NCBI RefSeq assembly: GCF_005503355.1 | Contig: NZ_SCMK01000022.1 | Span: forward strand, 1 to 64,000 | Direction of reading: 5' to 3' | DNA from: Sphingomonas sp. 1F27F7B | GTDB lineage: Bacteria > Pseudomonadota > Alphaproteobacteria > Sphingomonadales > Sphingomonadaceae | Length of the DNA: 64,000 nucleotides | Part shown: piece by piece, positions 56,027-64,000 of the stretch | How positions within the stretch are numbered: the stretch's first letter is position 1 | Layout of the letters: each line of letters begins with the position of its first letter | Position numbers and translations under genes: made by a program | Notes under the pieces: generated by a model | The model's database searches: none | What the model was told of the DNA's origin: nothing | Seen by the model: only the letters and a program-made list of their open reading frames with translations

Positions 56027-57157
56027 ATGCTTATTCCTCAGTTCTATGGACGTCCTTTCGTCGACACGCTGGCGCGCGAGTTCGCTGCGGCGGACAGGAG
56101 TTACATCGCCACGGCTTGGGTGCGGGCATCCGGCGTCGGGCTTCTATGGAACAGCTTGACCGGAATGCTTGGGCGCGGCGGGCGGCTTAGGATCGTGGCC
56201 GGCATCGATCGCGAGAACACGTCTCGTGAGGGATTGGCGATGCTCCTGGAACTGGAAGGAGATGTGCGAGTCTACGTCCGACACAACGAAGCCACTCCGA
56301 TCTTTCACCCAAAGCTTTATGGGTTTCGATCAGGGGTCGAGTGCCGCGTTCTCGTGGGCTCAAACAACATGACCGGAGCAGGCCTTTCCCAGAATGAAGA
56401 GGTCGCCGCGTTGCTCGTCGAAGAAGTCGGCGGGCAGCTCGAACGTTCACTGAAGGCCTACATGCGGCAGCTTCGCGACCCCGCAGACGGACTCGCAAGA
56501 CGGCTGGATGAACATCTCCTCGATCAACTCGCAAGAGCGGGGTATGTCGAATCGGAGGCCCGGCTCAGAGGCAAAGCAGGCAACTCAGGCCCTTCCCTCC
56601 CGCCGGCGAACAGACTTTTCGGGTCGCGCCAACCAGTCCGCCGCCGTATCCCGGCAGGGGTTCCCCTACCGAGCGGGATTGAGCCGCGCCCAGAGACACC
56701 GGTAGCCGATTGGAACCGCGTATTCGTCAAGCTCCGGCTGGCTCGTGGAACTCAAGGCCAACTTCCACTTGCCGTGGCGCGGGAGGTCAGGCGCCGGTTA
56801 GGCGAGGATGATCTAGACGGTCCGTTCACCGTTATCGATCGCCATACTCGGGCGGAGCGTCAGATTAGCCCCACCTACCCGAGGCGGCGCCCGGAAGCCG
56901 CAAACACCTACAAAATCGAAGCTATGCCAGCGCAGGGGCATGCCATCCTAAAACTCGAGCTAGTGGGTAGGCGGATATTGGCAGAGTTCTTCGACAGCGC
57001 GCAAACGGATGGCCAAGCCGTATATGAGTTTCTGATCGATGGACTGCGGTCAGAGCCGCCAAGCACTGTGGACCCGAATGGTGCCGCCGCACGACGTGCG
57101 GCTGGGGAGAGCCTAGAGGATGCGACCGAGGGCGTTACCCTGTACCGCTTCGATTGA
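56027..57157 (+). CDS. PLD-type nuclease (NgoFVII/BfiI-like restriction enzyme)
   Basis: A 376-residue protein. Phospholipase-D-type site in the N-terminal half: FHPKLYGF (His94, Lys96) and LVGSNNMTGAGL (Ser112, Asn113) plus NEEVA. A single HKD implies a dimer, as in BfiI. The C-terminal half (RVFVKLRLARG; YKIEAMPAQGHAILKLEL) is likely a B3-like DNA-binding domain. It is divergent from the two methyltransferases and is the best candidate for the restricting activity. No cofactor is needed in this family. Confidence 0.85.
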   Translation: MLIPQFYGRPFVDTLAREFAAADRSYIATAWVRASGVGLLWNSLTGMLGRGGRLRIVAGIDRENTSREGLAMLLELEGDVRVYVRHNEATPIFHPKLYGFRSGVECRVLVGSNNMTGAGLSQNEEVAALLVEEVGGQLERSLKAYMRQLRDPADGLARRLDEHLLDQLARAGYVESEARLRGKAGNSGPSLPPANRLFGSRQPVRRRIPAGVPLPSGIEPRPETPVADWNRVFVKLRLARGTQGQLPLAVAREVRRRLGEDDLDGPFTVIDRHTRAERQISPTYPRRRPEAANTYKIEAMPAQGHAILKLELVGRRILAEFFDSAQTDGQAVYEFLIDGLRSEPPSTVDPNGAAARRAAGESLEDATEGVTLYRFD

Positions 57158-57252
57158 ACTCGGAGCCCGCCAACCGCCGCGACTAACCCACTTGCACATC
57201 TGCCATTTTGGTCAGACACCGGAGTGCGGCTTTGGCGTAACGTGGCGGCTAA

Positions 57253-57354
<102 letters not shown>

Positions 57355-57480
57355 TAGCCCGACCGACCTTCAGAGGTCAACGGATTCGGCGACATTCAAC
57401 TCACTTCTCAGATCGATCGTCTAGCTGCCGCGCATGCGCCCGCCAACGTATCCATCTTCCGCCAATTTTAACCCGCTGCC

Positions 57481-57501
57481 TGCTTACGCGGTGCTTACGC
57501 G
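57481..57501. repeat. Tandem repeat TGCTTACGCG near the right end
   Basis: Two exact 10-bp copies (57481-57490 and 57492-57501), one base apart, 100 bases inside the right junction of the island. Location and size fit arm-type sites for the integrase; a role in excision is inference. The 261 bases between the intact tRNA and the junction hold no gene. Confidence 0.4.
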
Positions 57502-57600
57502 ACAAAATCGGCCATCTCCAAGGGGCTTTATGTTTCCTCTAACCCCTTGCTTTCTCTTCCCTTCCTTCGAAATTCCGCCCCACGCTCCCCTTGACATCAG

Positions 57601-57641
<41 letters not shown>

Positions 57642-57729
57642 ATGACGGCAAACCGCCGGGAGCACGGCCTCTACAGCAGGATGGCGTGGTCCTCAATCCC
57701 GAAAGCGCGACCGGGCATTGGCCGGAATC

Positions 57730-58800
57730 CTAGCGCAGACGGATGCCGGGCTCGACGGTCGCGCCGCTCAGCGGCATCAGCATGTCCACTCGGAAGCCGG
57801 TCTCGTCCCGGCCGGCCTTCACCGACGCATCGGTGCCGAACAGCGTCTCCAGGCGGCGGCTCACGATGGAGAGGCCGCGCCCCGTGCCCGCAGGAACGGC
57901 GCCGGCGCCGGTCCCCGTGTCTTCCACCGTCAGCCGCAGGCGGCCGGATTCGCGCGCCGCGCGCACCGTCACCGACGCGGCGCCGCGCGACGGGTGCACG
58001 GCATATTTCAGCGCATTCTCGACCAGGGGCTGGAGGATCAGCCGCGGCACGGCTGCTTCCGTCAGGTCGTCCGGACAGTCGATCCGCACGTCCGGCGTCC
58101 GGGCGAAACGCACCGATTCGATGGCCAGATAGGCCTCGATGAGCTCGATTTCCTCCGCGAGCGGAACCAGGGCGGCATCCGCCCCTTCCAGGCAGGCGCG
58201 CATATAGAGCGACAGGCGCTCCAGCAGCATCTCCGCCTCGGCATTCCGTCCGGCGAGCACCAGCGACGACAGGCCGTTGAAGGTGTTGAACAGCATGTGC
58301 GGATTGAGCTCGTTGCGCAGTGCCTCGAGCTGCGCCGCGCGCGCGGCCTCGCGCGCCTCCGCCGCGTTGCTGGCGTTCCGCGTCGCCTGGTCCATCGCGG
58401 CGATCAACTCGAAGATCAGCGCCTGAATGGCGAACAGCCAGATGTAGATGGTGGCGTTGAGCGCCAGGGCCCGCATGTATTCGCCAGTCGGCTTGCGGCC
58501 GAACGCCATCCGCATCAGCTCGTAGGACCATTGATCGGCCGCGGCCTGCGCGACGACGATGGCGAGCAGCAGGGGAGCCAGCCTGACCCAGCGGGCAGTC
58601 AGCGAGCGGGCCTGCAGCTGCCTGATCCCCGCCAGCAGGATCAGCGAAAGGGGAACGCCGCTGATCGGCACGCATGCCACATAGGCCAGGTACCAGAGCT
58701 CCGGCAGGTGGTTGCTGTTGATCCCGCCCAGCGACGCGAACGCCGCCATCGTAGCGAGCCAGAGGCCGAGCGTTATCAGGACGACTTGCCTACGATCCAC
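57730..58800 (-). CDS. LytS/YehU-type sensor histidine kinase
   Basis: A 356-residue protein. Four membrane helices (about 6-26, 35-62, 72-95, 118-140), then the His_kinase domain with the phospho-acceptor in NPHMLFNTFNGL, and HATPase motifs (LILQPLVENALKYAV, GTGRGLSI). Its usual LytTR partner is not next to it on the left, where the tRNA site begins. First chromosomal gene right of the island. Confidence 0.9.
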   Translation of the reverse strand: MDRRQVVLITLGLWLATMAAFASLGGINSNHLPELWYLAYVACVPISGVPLSLILLAGIRQLQARSLTARWVRLAPLLLAIVVAQAAADQWSYELMRMAFGRKPTGEYMRALALNATIYIWLFAIQALIFELIAAMDQATRNASNAAEAREAARAAQLEALRNELNPHMLFNTFNGLSSLVLAGRNAEAEMLLERLSLYMRACLEGADAALVPLAEEIELIEAYLAIESVRFARTPDVRIDCPDDLTEAAVPRLILQPLVENALKYAVHPSRGAASVTVRAARESGRLRLTVEDTGTGAGAVPAGTGRGLSIVSRRLETLFGTDASVKAGRDETGFRVDMLMPLSGATVEPGIRLR

Positions 58801-58941
58801 GCATTCCCCCCAACCCGGATCCAGTCAGGCACGATCGAGTGCCAGAAAAATGCCCGTCCTGAAAGGATCCGAATCCGCAGTATCTGCCCGTGAAGGGCAT
58901 CGCGCCGTGTCGGGCAGGGTCCCGGCGCACTCGGTGGGGAG

Positions 58942-59607
58942 TCAACGCGCCTCCGCTGCCTTGATCCCTTTCGGCGCCGGCGTCTTGGGCGCATAGGGGC
59001 AAAGATCCGCCACCACGCAGCGCCAGCATTCGGGCGTGCGCGCCTTGCAGGTGTAGCGGCCATGCAGGATCAGCCAGTGATGCGCGTGCAGCCGAAAGGG
59101 CTGCGGCACCACTTTCTCCAGCTTCTTCTCCACTGCGAGCGGCGTCTTGCCCGGCGCGAGCTTCGTGCGGTTGCCGACGCGGAAGATGTGCGTGTCCACG
59201 GCGAAGGTCTCCGCGCCGAACGCGACGTTCATCACTACGTTCGCGGTCTTGCGCCCCACTCCCGGCAGTTGCTCGAGCGCGTCGCGGTCGGCGGGAACCG
59301 TGCCGCCATGGTCGCGGATCAGCGCTTCGGAGAGTGCAATGACGTTCTTCGCCTTGGTGTTGAACAGCCCGATCGTCTTGATGTGCTGCTTCAGCCCTTC
59401 CTCGCCGAGCGCGATCATCTTCTGCGGCGTATCGACGGTGCGGAACAGCGCACGCGTCGCCTTGTTCACGCCGACATCGGTCGCCTGGGCGGAAAGCACC
59501 ACCGCCACCAGCAACGTATAGTCGTTGACCGATTCCAGCTCGGTCTCGGGATGGGGATTGTCTGCGGCGAGGCGCGAGAAGAATTCGAAGACCGCCTCGC
59601 GCTTCAC
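58942..59607 (-). CDS. nth: Endonuclease III
   Basis: A 221-residue DNA glycosylase/AP lyase. GTG start at 59607 overlaps the dapB stop (GTGA); the frame is open further but that region is dapB. HhH motif LPGVGRKTANVV with the catalytic Lys, catalytic Asp in VDTHIFRV, and a 4Fe-4S loop with four Cys (C-x6-C-x2-C-x5-C). It removes oxidised pyrimidines. Confidence 0.96.
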   Translation of the reverse strand: MKREAVFEFFSRLAADNPHPETELESVNDYTLLVAVVLSAQATDVGVNKATRALFRTVDTPQKMIALGEEGLKQHIKTIGLFNTKAKNVIALSEALIRDHGGTVPADRDALEQLPGVGRKTANVVMNVAFGAETFAVDTHIFRVGNRTKLAPGKTPLAVEKKLEKVVPQPFRLHAHHWLILHGRYTCKARTPECWRCVVADLCPYAPKTPAPKGIKAAEAR

Positions 59608-60332
59608 CCGCCCAGCACCTGGTCCATGGTGTAGCGGCCGGCCGGCCGGCCCGCGAGCCACAGCGCCGCGCGCACCGCGCCGCGGGCGAAGATCGCGCGA
59701 TCGTCGGCGCGGTGGATCAATTCGATCCGCTCGCCCTGCGTCGCAAAGACGACGCTGTGATCGCCCACCACCGAGCCGCCGCGCAGGCTGGCCAGGCCGA
59801 TCGTCCCCGCCGAACGCGGCCCGACCGTGCCGGCGCGATCCGTCACTTCGGCCTCGGCCAGCGTGGTGCCCATGCCGGCCGCCGCGGCATTGCCCAGCAT
59901 CAGCGCGGTGCCCGAGGGCGCGTCGGCCTTGTGGCGATGGTGCATCTCGACGATCTCGATGTCCCAATCGGGGCCGAGCTGCGCCGCCGCTTCGCGCACC
60001 AGCCGCTGGAGCAGGCCGATGCCGAGCGAGGTGTTGCCGGTCTGCAGCACCGCGATCCGCTGCGCGGCCTCGTCGATCAGCGCATGGTGCTGGGGCGAGA
60101 GGCCGGTGGTGCCGATCACGATCGGCTTGCCCGCTGCGCGCGCGGCGGCGAGATGCGCCTCGAGGGCCTGGGGAGCGGAGAAGTCGATCAGCACGTCGGC
60201 GACGGCGGCGATGCCGGCGGGATCGTCCCCGGCGTCCGCGCCGCCGGCGAGCTTCGCGTTCATCTCCGGCGCCGCTGCCGCGATCGCCTGCCCCATCCGG
60301 CCGAGGCTGCCATAGATGCCGATGCTGGTCAT
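59604..60332 (-). CDS. dapB: 4-hydroxy-tetrahydrodipicolinate reductase
   Basis: A 242-residue enzyme of lysine/diaminopimelate synthesis. N-terminal nucleotide site GSLGRMGQAI, signature EMHHRHKADAPSGTA with the catalytic His and Lys. Complete. Directly followed by nth. Confidence 0.96.
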   Translation of the reverse strand: MTSIGIYGSLGRMGQAIAAAAPEMNAKLAGGADAGDDPAGIAAVADVLIDFSAPQALEAHLAAARAAGKPIVIGTTGLSPQHHALIDEAAQRIAVLQTGNTSLGIGLLQRLVREAAAQLGPDWDIEIVEMHHRHKADAPSGTALMLGNAAAAGMGTTLAEAEVTDRAGTVGPRSAGTIGLASLRGGSVVGDHSVVFATQGERIELIHRADDRAIFARGAVRAALWLAGRPAGRYTMDQVLGG

Positions 60333-60372
60333 ATGCGCTCCTCTGGCACAGCCGGGGGCCCGCGCGACAGGG

Positions 60373-60720
60373 TTATTTCGCGTCGCCTTCCTGCTTCTTC
60401 GGCTTCCGGCCGAGCGGGATGGTCGCGGTGGCCATCAGCCCGACGCCCCTGGCGCCCGGCAATTCGCGCTGCGCCGCCGCCACCGTGCCGCCGCCGCCGG
60501 GCAGGCGGAAATGGGGGCGAAGCGGCTTCTCCGCCCAGCGCGCTTCGTCAAGCGTGGGGAGGCGCATGCCATTGGGGTTGCCGCAGACCGTGATCGTGTC
60601 GCCGCCGGGCCGGCAGGGCCGCTTCGGCACCATCGCGGCATCGCCGGCATCGTCGGGGCTCGGAAAGATCGGCGCGCGATCCTGTGCGGCGAGGGCGACG
60701 AGAAGGAAGGCGACGAGCAT
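60373..60720 (-). CDS. Hypothetical exported protein
   Basis: A 115-residue protein with a short signal peptide (MLVAFLLVALAAQ). The mature part is Pro/Gly-rich with two Cys (RPCRPGGDTITVCGN), probably disulfide-bonded. Similar small secreted proteins accompany dapB in sphingomonads as far as I recall. Unknown role. Confidence 0.6.
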   Translation of the reverse strand: MLVAFLLVALAAQDRAPIFPSPDDAGDAAMVPKRPCRPGGDTITVCGNPNGMRLPTLDEARWAEKPLRPHFRLPGGGGTVAAAQRELPGARGVGLMATATIPLGRKPKKQEGDAK

Positions 60721-60869
60721 GGGAGGAGTGAGCGCCCGATTTGCGGCAGGGGGATGGCGGAGCGGTCAACGAAGCGGGCAGGCCGTCCGCTCGCCGGCCG
60801 AAGCGGAAGCCGGCGACGGGGTTCCGATACCGGGATGTCCTCGCGCGGCGGTCAACGCCGCGCTAGACG

Positions 60870-61592
60870 ATGCGCATGCGCGACATCCACAACATCGTCA
60901 TCCTCACCGGCGCCGGGCTGTCGGCGGAGAGCGGCATCGCCACCTTTCGCGGGCCGGGCGGGCTGTGGGAGGGGCACCGGGTCGAGGATGTCTGCACGCC
61001 CCGGGCGCTCGCCCATGATCCGGAACTGGTCCATCGTTTCTACGACGCGCGGCGGGCCAGGCTGGCAGAGGTGGTGCCCAATCCGGCGCATCGCGCGCTC
61101 GCCCGGCTCGATGCGGAATGGCGGGGCGGGTTGCTGATCGTCACCCAGAATGTCGACGACCTGCACGAGCGCGCCGGGGCGAAGCGCCTGCTGCACATGC
61201 ATGGCGAGCTCAAATCTGCCCTGTGCGCGGCGTGCGGCGACAGCACGGAATGGGAAGGGGCGCTGCCGCCCGAGACGGAATGCCCCGATTGCGGCACGCC
61301 GGCCCTCAGGCCCGACATCGTGTTCTTCGGCGAAATGCCCTATCACATGGAAGCGATCGAGCGGGCGCTGTCGGAGGCCGATCTGTTCGTCTCGATCGGC
61401 ACGTCCGGCGCCGTCTATCCGGCGGCGGGCTTCGTCCAGACGGCGCGCCATTACGGCGCGAGGACGCTTGAGCTCAACCTCGATCCGAGCGCCGGCAGCA
61501 CCTGGTTCGCCGAGACCAGGCTGGGGCCGGCGGGAACACTGGTGCCGGCCTGGGTGGAGGAGATGCTGGGCCGGGCGCCCGGGATCTGCTAG
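60870..61592 (+). CDS. cobB: Sir2-family NAD-dependent deacylase
   Basis: A 240-residue sirtuin. TGAGLSAESGIATFRGP binds NAD; TQNVDDLH; catalytic His in HMHGELK; four-Cys zinc site (CAAC and CPDC). FYDARRARL carries the Tyr-xx-Arg pair of class III enzymes, so removal of succinyl or other acyl groups is possible. Starts ATG 60870 or 60876. Confidence 0.94.
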   Translation: MRMRDIHNIVILTGAGLSAESGIATFRGPGGLWEGHRVEDVCTPRALAHDPELVHRFYDARRARLAEVVPNPAHRALARLDAEWRGGLLIVTQNVDDLHERAGAKRLLHMHGELKSALCAACGDSTEWEGALPPETECPDCGTPALRPDIVFFGEMPYHMEAIERALSEADLFVSIGTSGAVYPAAGFVQTARHYGARTLELNLDPSAGSTWFAETRLGPAGTLVPAWVEEMLGRAPGIC

Positions 61593-61771
61593 GCCCGTCG
61601 CGTCGAAAAGGACCTGAGCGGCATCGGTAAGCCCGCTCCCTCGCACGCGAGGCTCCGTGTCGCTCCCCGGACGAACCCGCGACAAGCAACCGGCGCGTAC
61701 CGCCGGGGCTTGGCGCGTGCGATATGCCCGAACCGATCCCCGATGGTCGCGCCCCGAAGCGGAGCGAGTCC

Positions 61772-62089
61772 ATGCCGATCATCACTGCCAATCCCGATAT
61801 CGTCACCCAGATCAACGTCTTCACTGTTCCCGAGGGCGGGCAGGAAGCGATGATCGCTCATCTGCGGGAAGCCGCGCGGGCTGCGCGCGAAGTCGAGGGC
61901 TGGCTCTCCGCCAGCCTGCACTGCAGCCTCGATGGCAGGCGCGTGGTCAATTATGCGCAGAGTGCCGACCTTGGCGTCGCGCGCCGCGTGTTCGAGCATC
62001 TGAACGCAAGGGGATTGATCGACGGCAACCGGCGCCATGGCGAGGCGCATCCCGGGCTCTACCGGACTGTCTTCACGCTGGAGAAATAG
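61772..62089 (+). CDS. ABM (antibiotic biosynthesis monooxygenase) domain protein
   Basis: A 105-residue protein from 61772 (MPIITANPDI). Small ferredoxin-like fold: VTQINVFTVPEGGQEAMIAH and WLSASLHCSLDGRRVVNYAQ. Such proteins are dimeric; substrates vary (quinones, haem). Convergent with the nitrilase-like gene. Confidence 0.85.
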   Translation: MPIITANPDIVTQINVFTVPEGGQEAMIAHLREAARAAREVEGWLSASLHCSLDGRRVVNYAQSADLGVARRVFEHLNARGLIDGNRRHGEAHPGLYRTVFTLEK

Positions 62090-62095
62090 CCGGTC

Positions 62096-63055
62096 TCAGG
62101 CTGCCTTCTCGACGATGCCGGTTCGCACGCGGCGATCCACGCTCAGCTCGAACACGTCGTGCCGCGCCTGGACGCCGTCCACATCCATCGTGGCGAGGCC
62201 GCGGCCGACTTCGTCGAGATCGATCTCCGCCATCAATATCTCGGGCGCCGCGCCGGCCTGGGCGATCGCCACGCCGTCCGGCGCCAGGATCGCGCTGTGG
62301 CCGTGCTGGACCTGGCCCTCGGGCAGCCGGTCGAGCAGCTTGCGCGCCGAGCCGTCGCCGCCGGCCTTCTCATAGCCGGCGATCAGCTCCTGCCTGTGCT
62401 GCACCGTTCCCGCCGCTAGCACGAAGGCACGCCCTTCATAGGCATAGTGCGCCGAGGCGAGCATCGCGATGTCGGTGAGCGACGGCCAGGCGGCGACGTG
62501 CACCGCCTCGCCTTCGTGATGCATCGCCGCGCGGGCAAGCGGCATCCAATGCTCGGTCGAGGCGAGCTGGCCGATCCTGCCCCAGGCCGCTTCGTGCACG
62601 CCGAGCGTCGATCCGTCGCCCTGGCCCAGCATCAGCTTCTCGGCGGGAGAGAGGATCAGCTTGCGGTGGCGGAGCACCGGTGCCTTGGGCCGGAACAGGA
62701 ACTGCGTCGCATAAAGGCTCTGGCGCACGCGCTCATATCCGCCGACCGAGACTGCGACATCGGCGATGTCCACTGTCCATTGCAGCGGCTGGAAGCGCGG
62801 ATCCTCGCCGCGGATCGCCTGGTCGAGCAGCAGCGCGTGCAGCTCGCGCGTGCCCGGATGGTCCCATAGCCGCGCCGGGGCGACATGGTCGAGCCAGGCC
62901 GGATAGCCGCCGAGAAAGCCCTCGCCGAACGCGACGACGCGCGCGCCCCTCTCGATTGCCTCACGCGCCTTGGCGATGGCCTTGTCCAGCCCCGCGCCCA
63001 TGGCGAACGGAACCGGCGAATCCTGTACGATGGCAACCTTGAGCTTGTGCGTCAC
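62096..63055 (-). CDS. Nitrilase-superfamily protein lacking the catalytic Cys
   Basis: A 319-residue carbon-nitrogen hydrolase fold. Glu45 (AFGEGFLGGYP) and Lys132 (RHRKLILSPAEK) of the triad are present. At the nucleophile site the usual C-W-E is S166-T167-E168 in GQLASTEHWMPLAR. Without Cys normal nitrilase chemistry is not expected; the protein may have another role or a weak serine-based reaction. Overlaps era (ATGA). Confidence 0.88.
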   Translation of the reverse strand: MTHKLKVAIVQDSPVPFAMGAGLDKAIAKAREAIERGARVVAFGEGFLGGYPAWLDHVAPARLWDHPGTRELHALLLDQAIRGEDPRFQPLQWTVDIADVAVSVGGYERVRQSLYATQFLFRPKAPVLRHRKLILSPAEKLMLGQGDGSTLGVHEAAWGRIGQLASTEHWMPLARAAMHHEGEAVHVAAWPSLTDIAMLASAHYAYEGRAFVLAAGTVQHRQELIAGYEKAGGDGSARKLLDRLPEGQVQHGHSAILAPDGVAIAQAGAAPEILMAEIDLDEVGRGLATMDVDGVQARHDVFELSVDRRVRTGIVEKAA

Positions 63056-63960
63056 TCGACCCAGTCCAACCCTATCTCACGGTAAAGCGAACGGTCTTCC
63101 TGCCATTCGGGCCTTACTTTGACGTGAAGATAGAGATGGACCTTTACGCCCATGAGACGAGACAGCTCGGCGCGGGCACGGGCGCCGATTTCCTTGATGC
63201 GGGCACCGCCCTTGCCAAGCACGATCGCGCGCTGCGTCTCGCGTTCGACCAGGATCTGCTGGTGGATCTCGACCGATCCGTCCTCGCGCTCCTTGTACTG
63301 CTCGGTCTCGATCGCGCTCGAATAGGGCAGTTCCTGGTGGAGCTGGAGATAGAGCTGCTCGCGCGTCACTTCGGCGGCGAGCATGCGGTCGGTGGCGTCG
63401 CTCACCTGGTCCTCGGGGAAGTGCCACGGCCCTTCGGGCATCGCGCCGGCGAGCGCGGCCTTGAGCTCGGCCACGCCGTCGCCGGTCTGGGCCGAGACGA
63501 ACCAGGTCTCGTCGAACGGGAGCAGCTCGTTGAGCTTCGCCGCATGGCCGAGCAGCCGCGGCTTGTCGGCCAGGTCGACCTTGTTGAGGATCAGGATCTT
63601 GCGTTCCGACCGGCTCCTCAGGCTCTCGATCACGGTCTGCACCTTGGGGCCGATCCCGCCCTTGCCGTCGACCACCAGGGCGATCAGGTCCGCGCCCTCG
63701 GCGCCTTCCCAGGCGGCGGCGACCATGGCGCGGTCGAGCCGGCGCTCGGGGTTGAAGATGCCCGGCGTGTCGACCAGGATCAGCTGCGCATCGCCGTCGA
63801 TCGCGATGCCCATCACCCGGGTGCGTGTGGTCTGCGCCTTGGGGCTGACGATGGCGACCTTCTGGCCGACCAGCGCGTTGACCAGCGTGGACTTGCCCGC
63901 ATTGGGGGCGCCGACGATCGCAATCAGGCCGCAGCGCCGGGTTTCGGTGGTATCGGTCAT
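63052..63960 (-). CDS. era: GTPase Era
   Basis: A 302-residue GTPase. G1 GAPNAGKS, G2 with KAQTTRTRV, G3 DTPG, G4 NKVD, G5 VSAQTG; C-terminal KH domain with VLGKGGARIKEIGARAR. It binds 16S rRNA and helps assemble the 30S subunit. Complete within the window. Confidence 0.97.
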   Translation of the reverse strand: MTDTTETRRCGLIAIVGAPNAGKSTLVNALVGQKVAIVSPKAQTTRTRVMGIAIDGDAQLILVDTPGIFNPERRLDRAMVAAAWEGAEGADLIALVVDGKGGIGPKVQTVIESLRSRSERKILILNKVDLADKPRLLGHAAKLNELLPFDETWFVSAQTGDGVAELKAALAGAMPEGPWHFPEDQVSDATDRMLAAEVTREQLYLQLHQELPYSSAIETEQYKEREDGSVEIHQQILVERETQRAIVLGKGGARIKEIGARARAELSRLMGVKVHLYLHVKVRPEWQEDRSLYREIGLDWVE

Positions 63961-64000
63961 ATCATTTCCAATTCGCGCTCCCGCAAGCGGGGGCGGGGAT

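Overview
The window reads as Sphingomonadales-type alphaproteobacterial DNA: GC-rich throughout, with a chromosomal stretch at the right end (nth, dapB, a Sir2 deacylase, a nitrilase-like gene, era) next to a large mobile region. This placement rests on recalled gene families and gene style, not on a search.

Layout. (1) From 1 to about 27.4 kb is the backbone of a Tn4371-like integrative conjugative element (ICE): the end of a strawberry-notch helicase gene, a toprim protein, accessory genes, a regulatory block (6.8-8.8 kb), repA with iterons, parA, traF, a lytic transglycosylase, a relaxase with a possible oriT in front, traG, and the complete mating-pore set trbB-C-D-E-J-K-L-F-G-I. (2) From 27.4 to 45.5 kb is cargo: a porin and LysR pair, a kdp potassium-uptake cluster in the unusual order F-A-C-B-D-E with kdpD broken by a stop codon, a STAS-like gene, an IS630 element, corA, several small membrane proteins, a LysR remnant and rnk. 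A second IS630 ends at 46572. (3) From 46672 to 57600 is a separate 10.9-kb island that splits a tRNA-Arg(CCG) gene in its anticodon arm. It carries a tyrosine integrase, a small gene fragment, an unknown (perhaps HEPN-like) gene, a minus-strand cassette of a small regulator, two DNA methyltransferases and two unknown genes (the last cut by an IS3 element), a divergent PLD-type nuclease, and an intact spare tRNA-Arg(CCG). (4) From 57.6 kb on is ordinary chromosome.

How the parts work together. The 6.8-8.8 kb block matches, in order and domains, the QseC-QseM-FseA-RdfS switch of the Mesorhizobium symbiosis ICE. It has an XRE regulator with two palindromic sites, a lone DUF2285 protein (antiactivator-like), a gene split into two frames that needs a +1 frameshift to join its N-terminal domain to DUF2285 (activator-like), and an AlpA-type HTH gene (excisionase-like). 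RepA/ParA would maintain the excised circle; relaxase, TraG and Trb would transfer it. In the second island the methyltransferases plus PLD nuclease look like an uncharacterised restriction-modification or phage-defence cassette.

The strongest leads are the split tRNA whose two halves fit into a perfect 77-nt gene, the frameshift switch, the methylase/PLD cassette, and four genes damaged in ways that can be read and mentally repaired.
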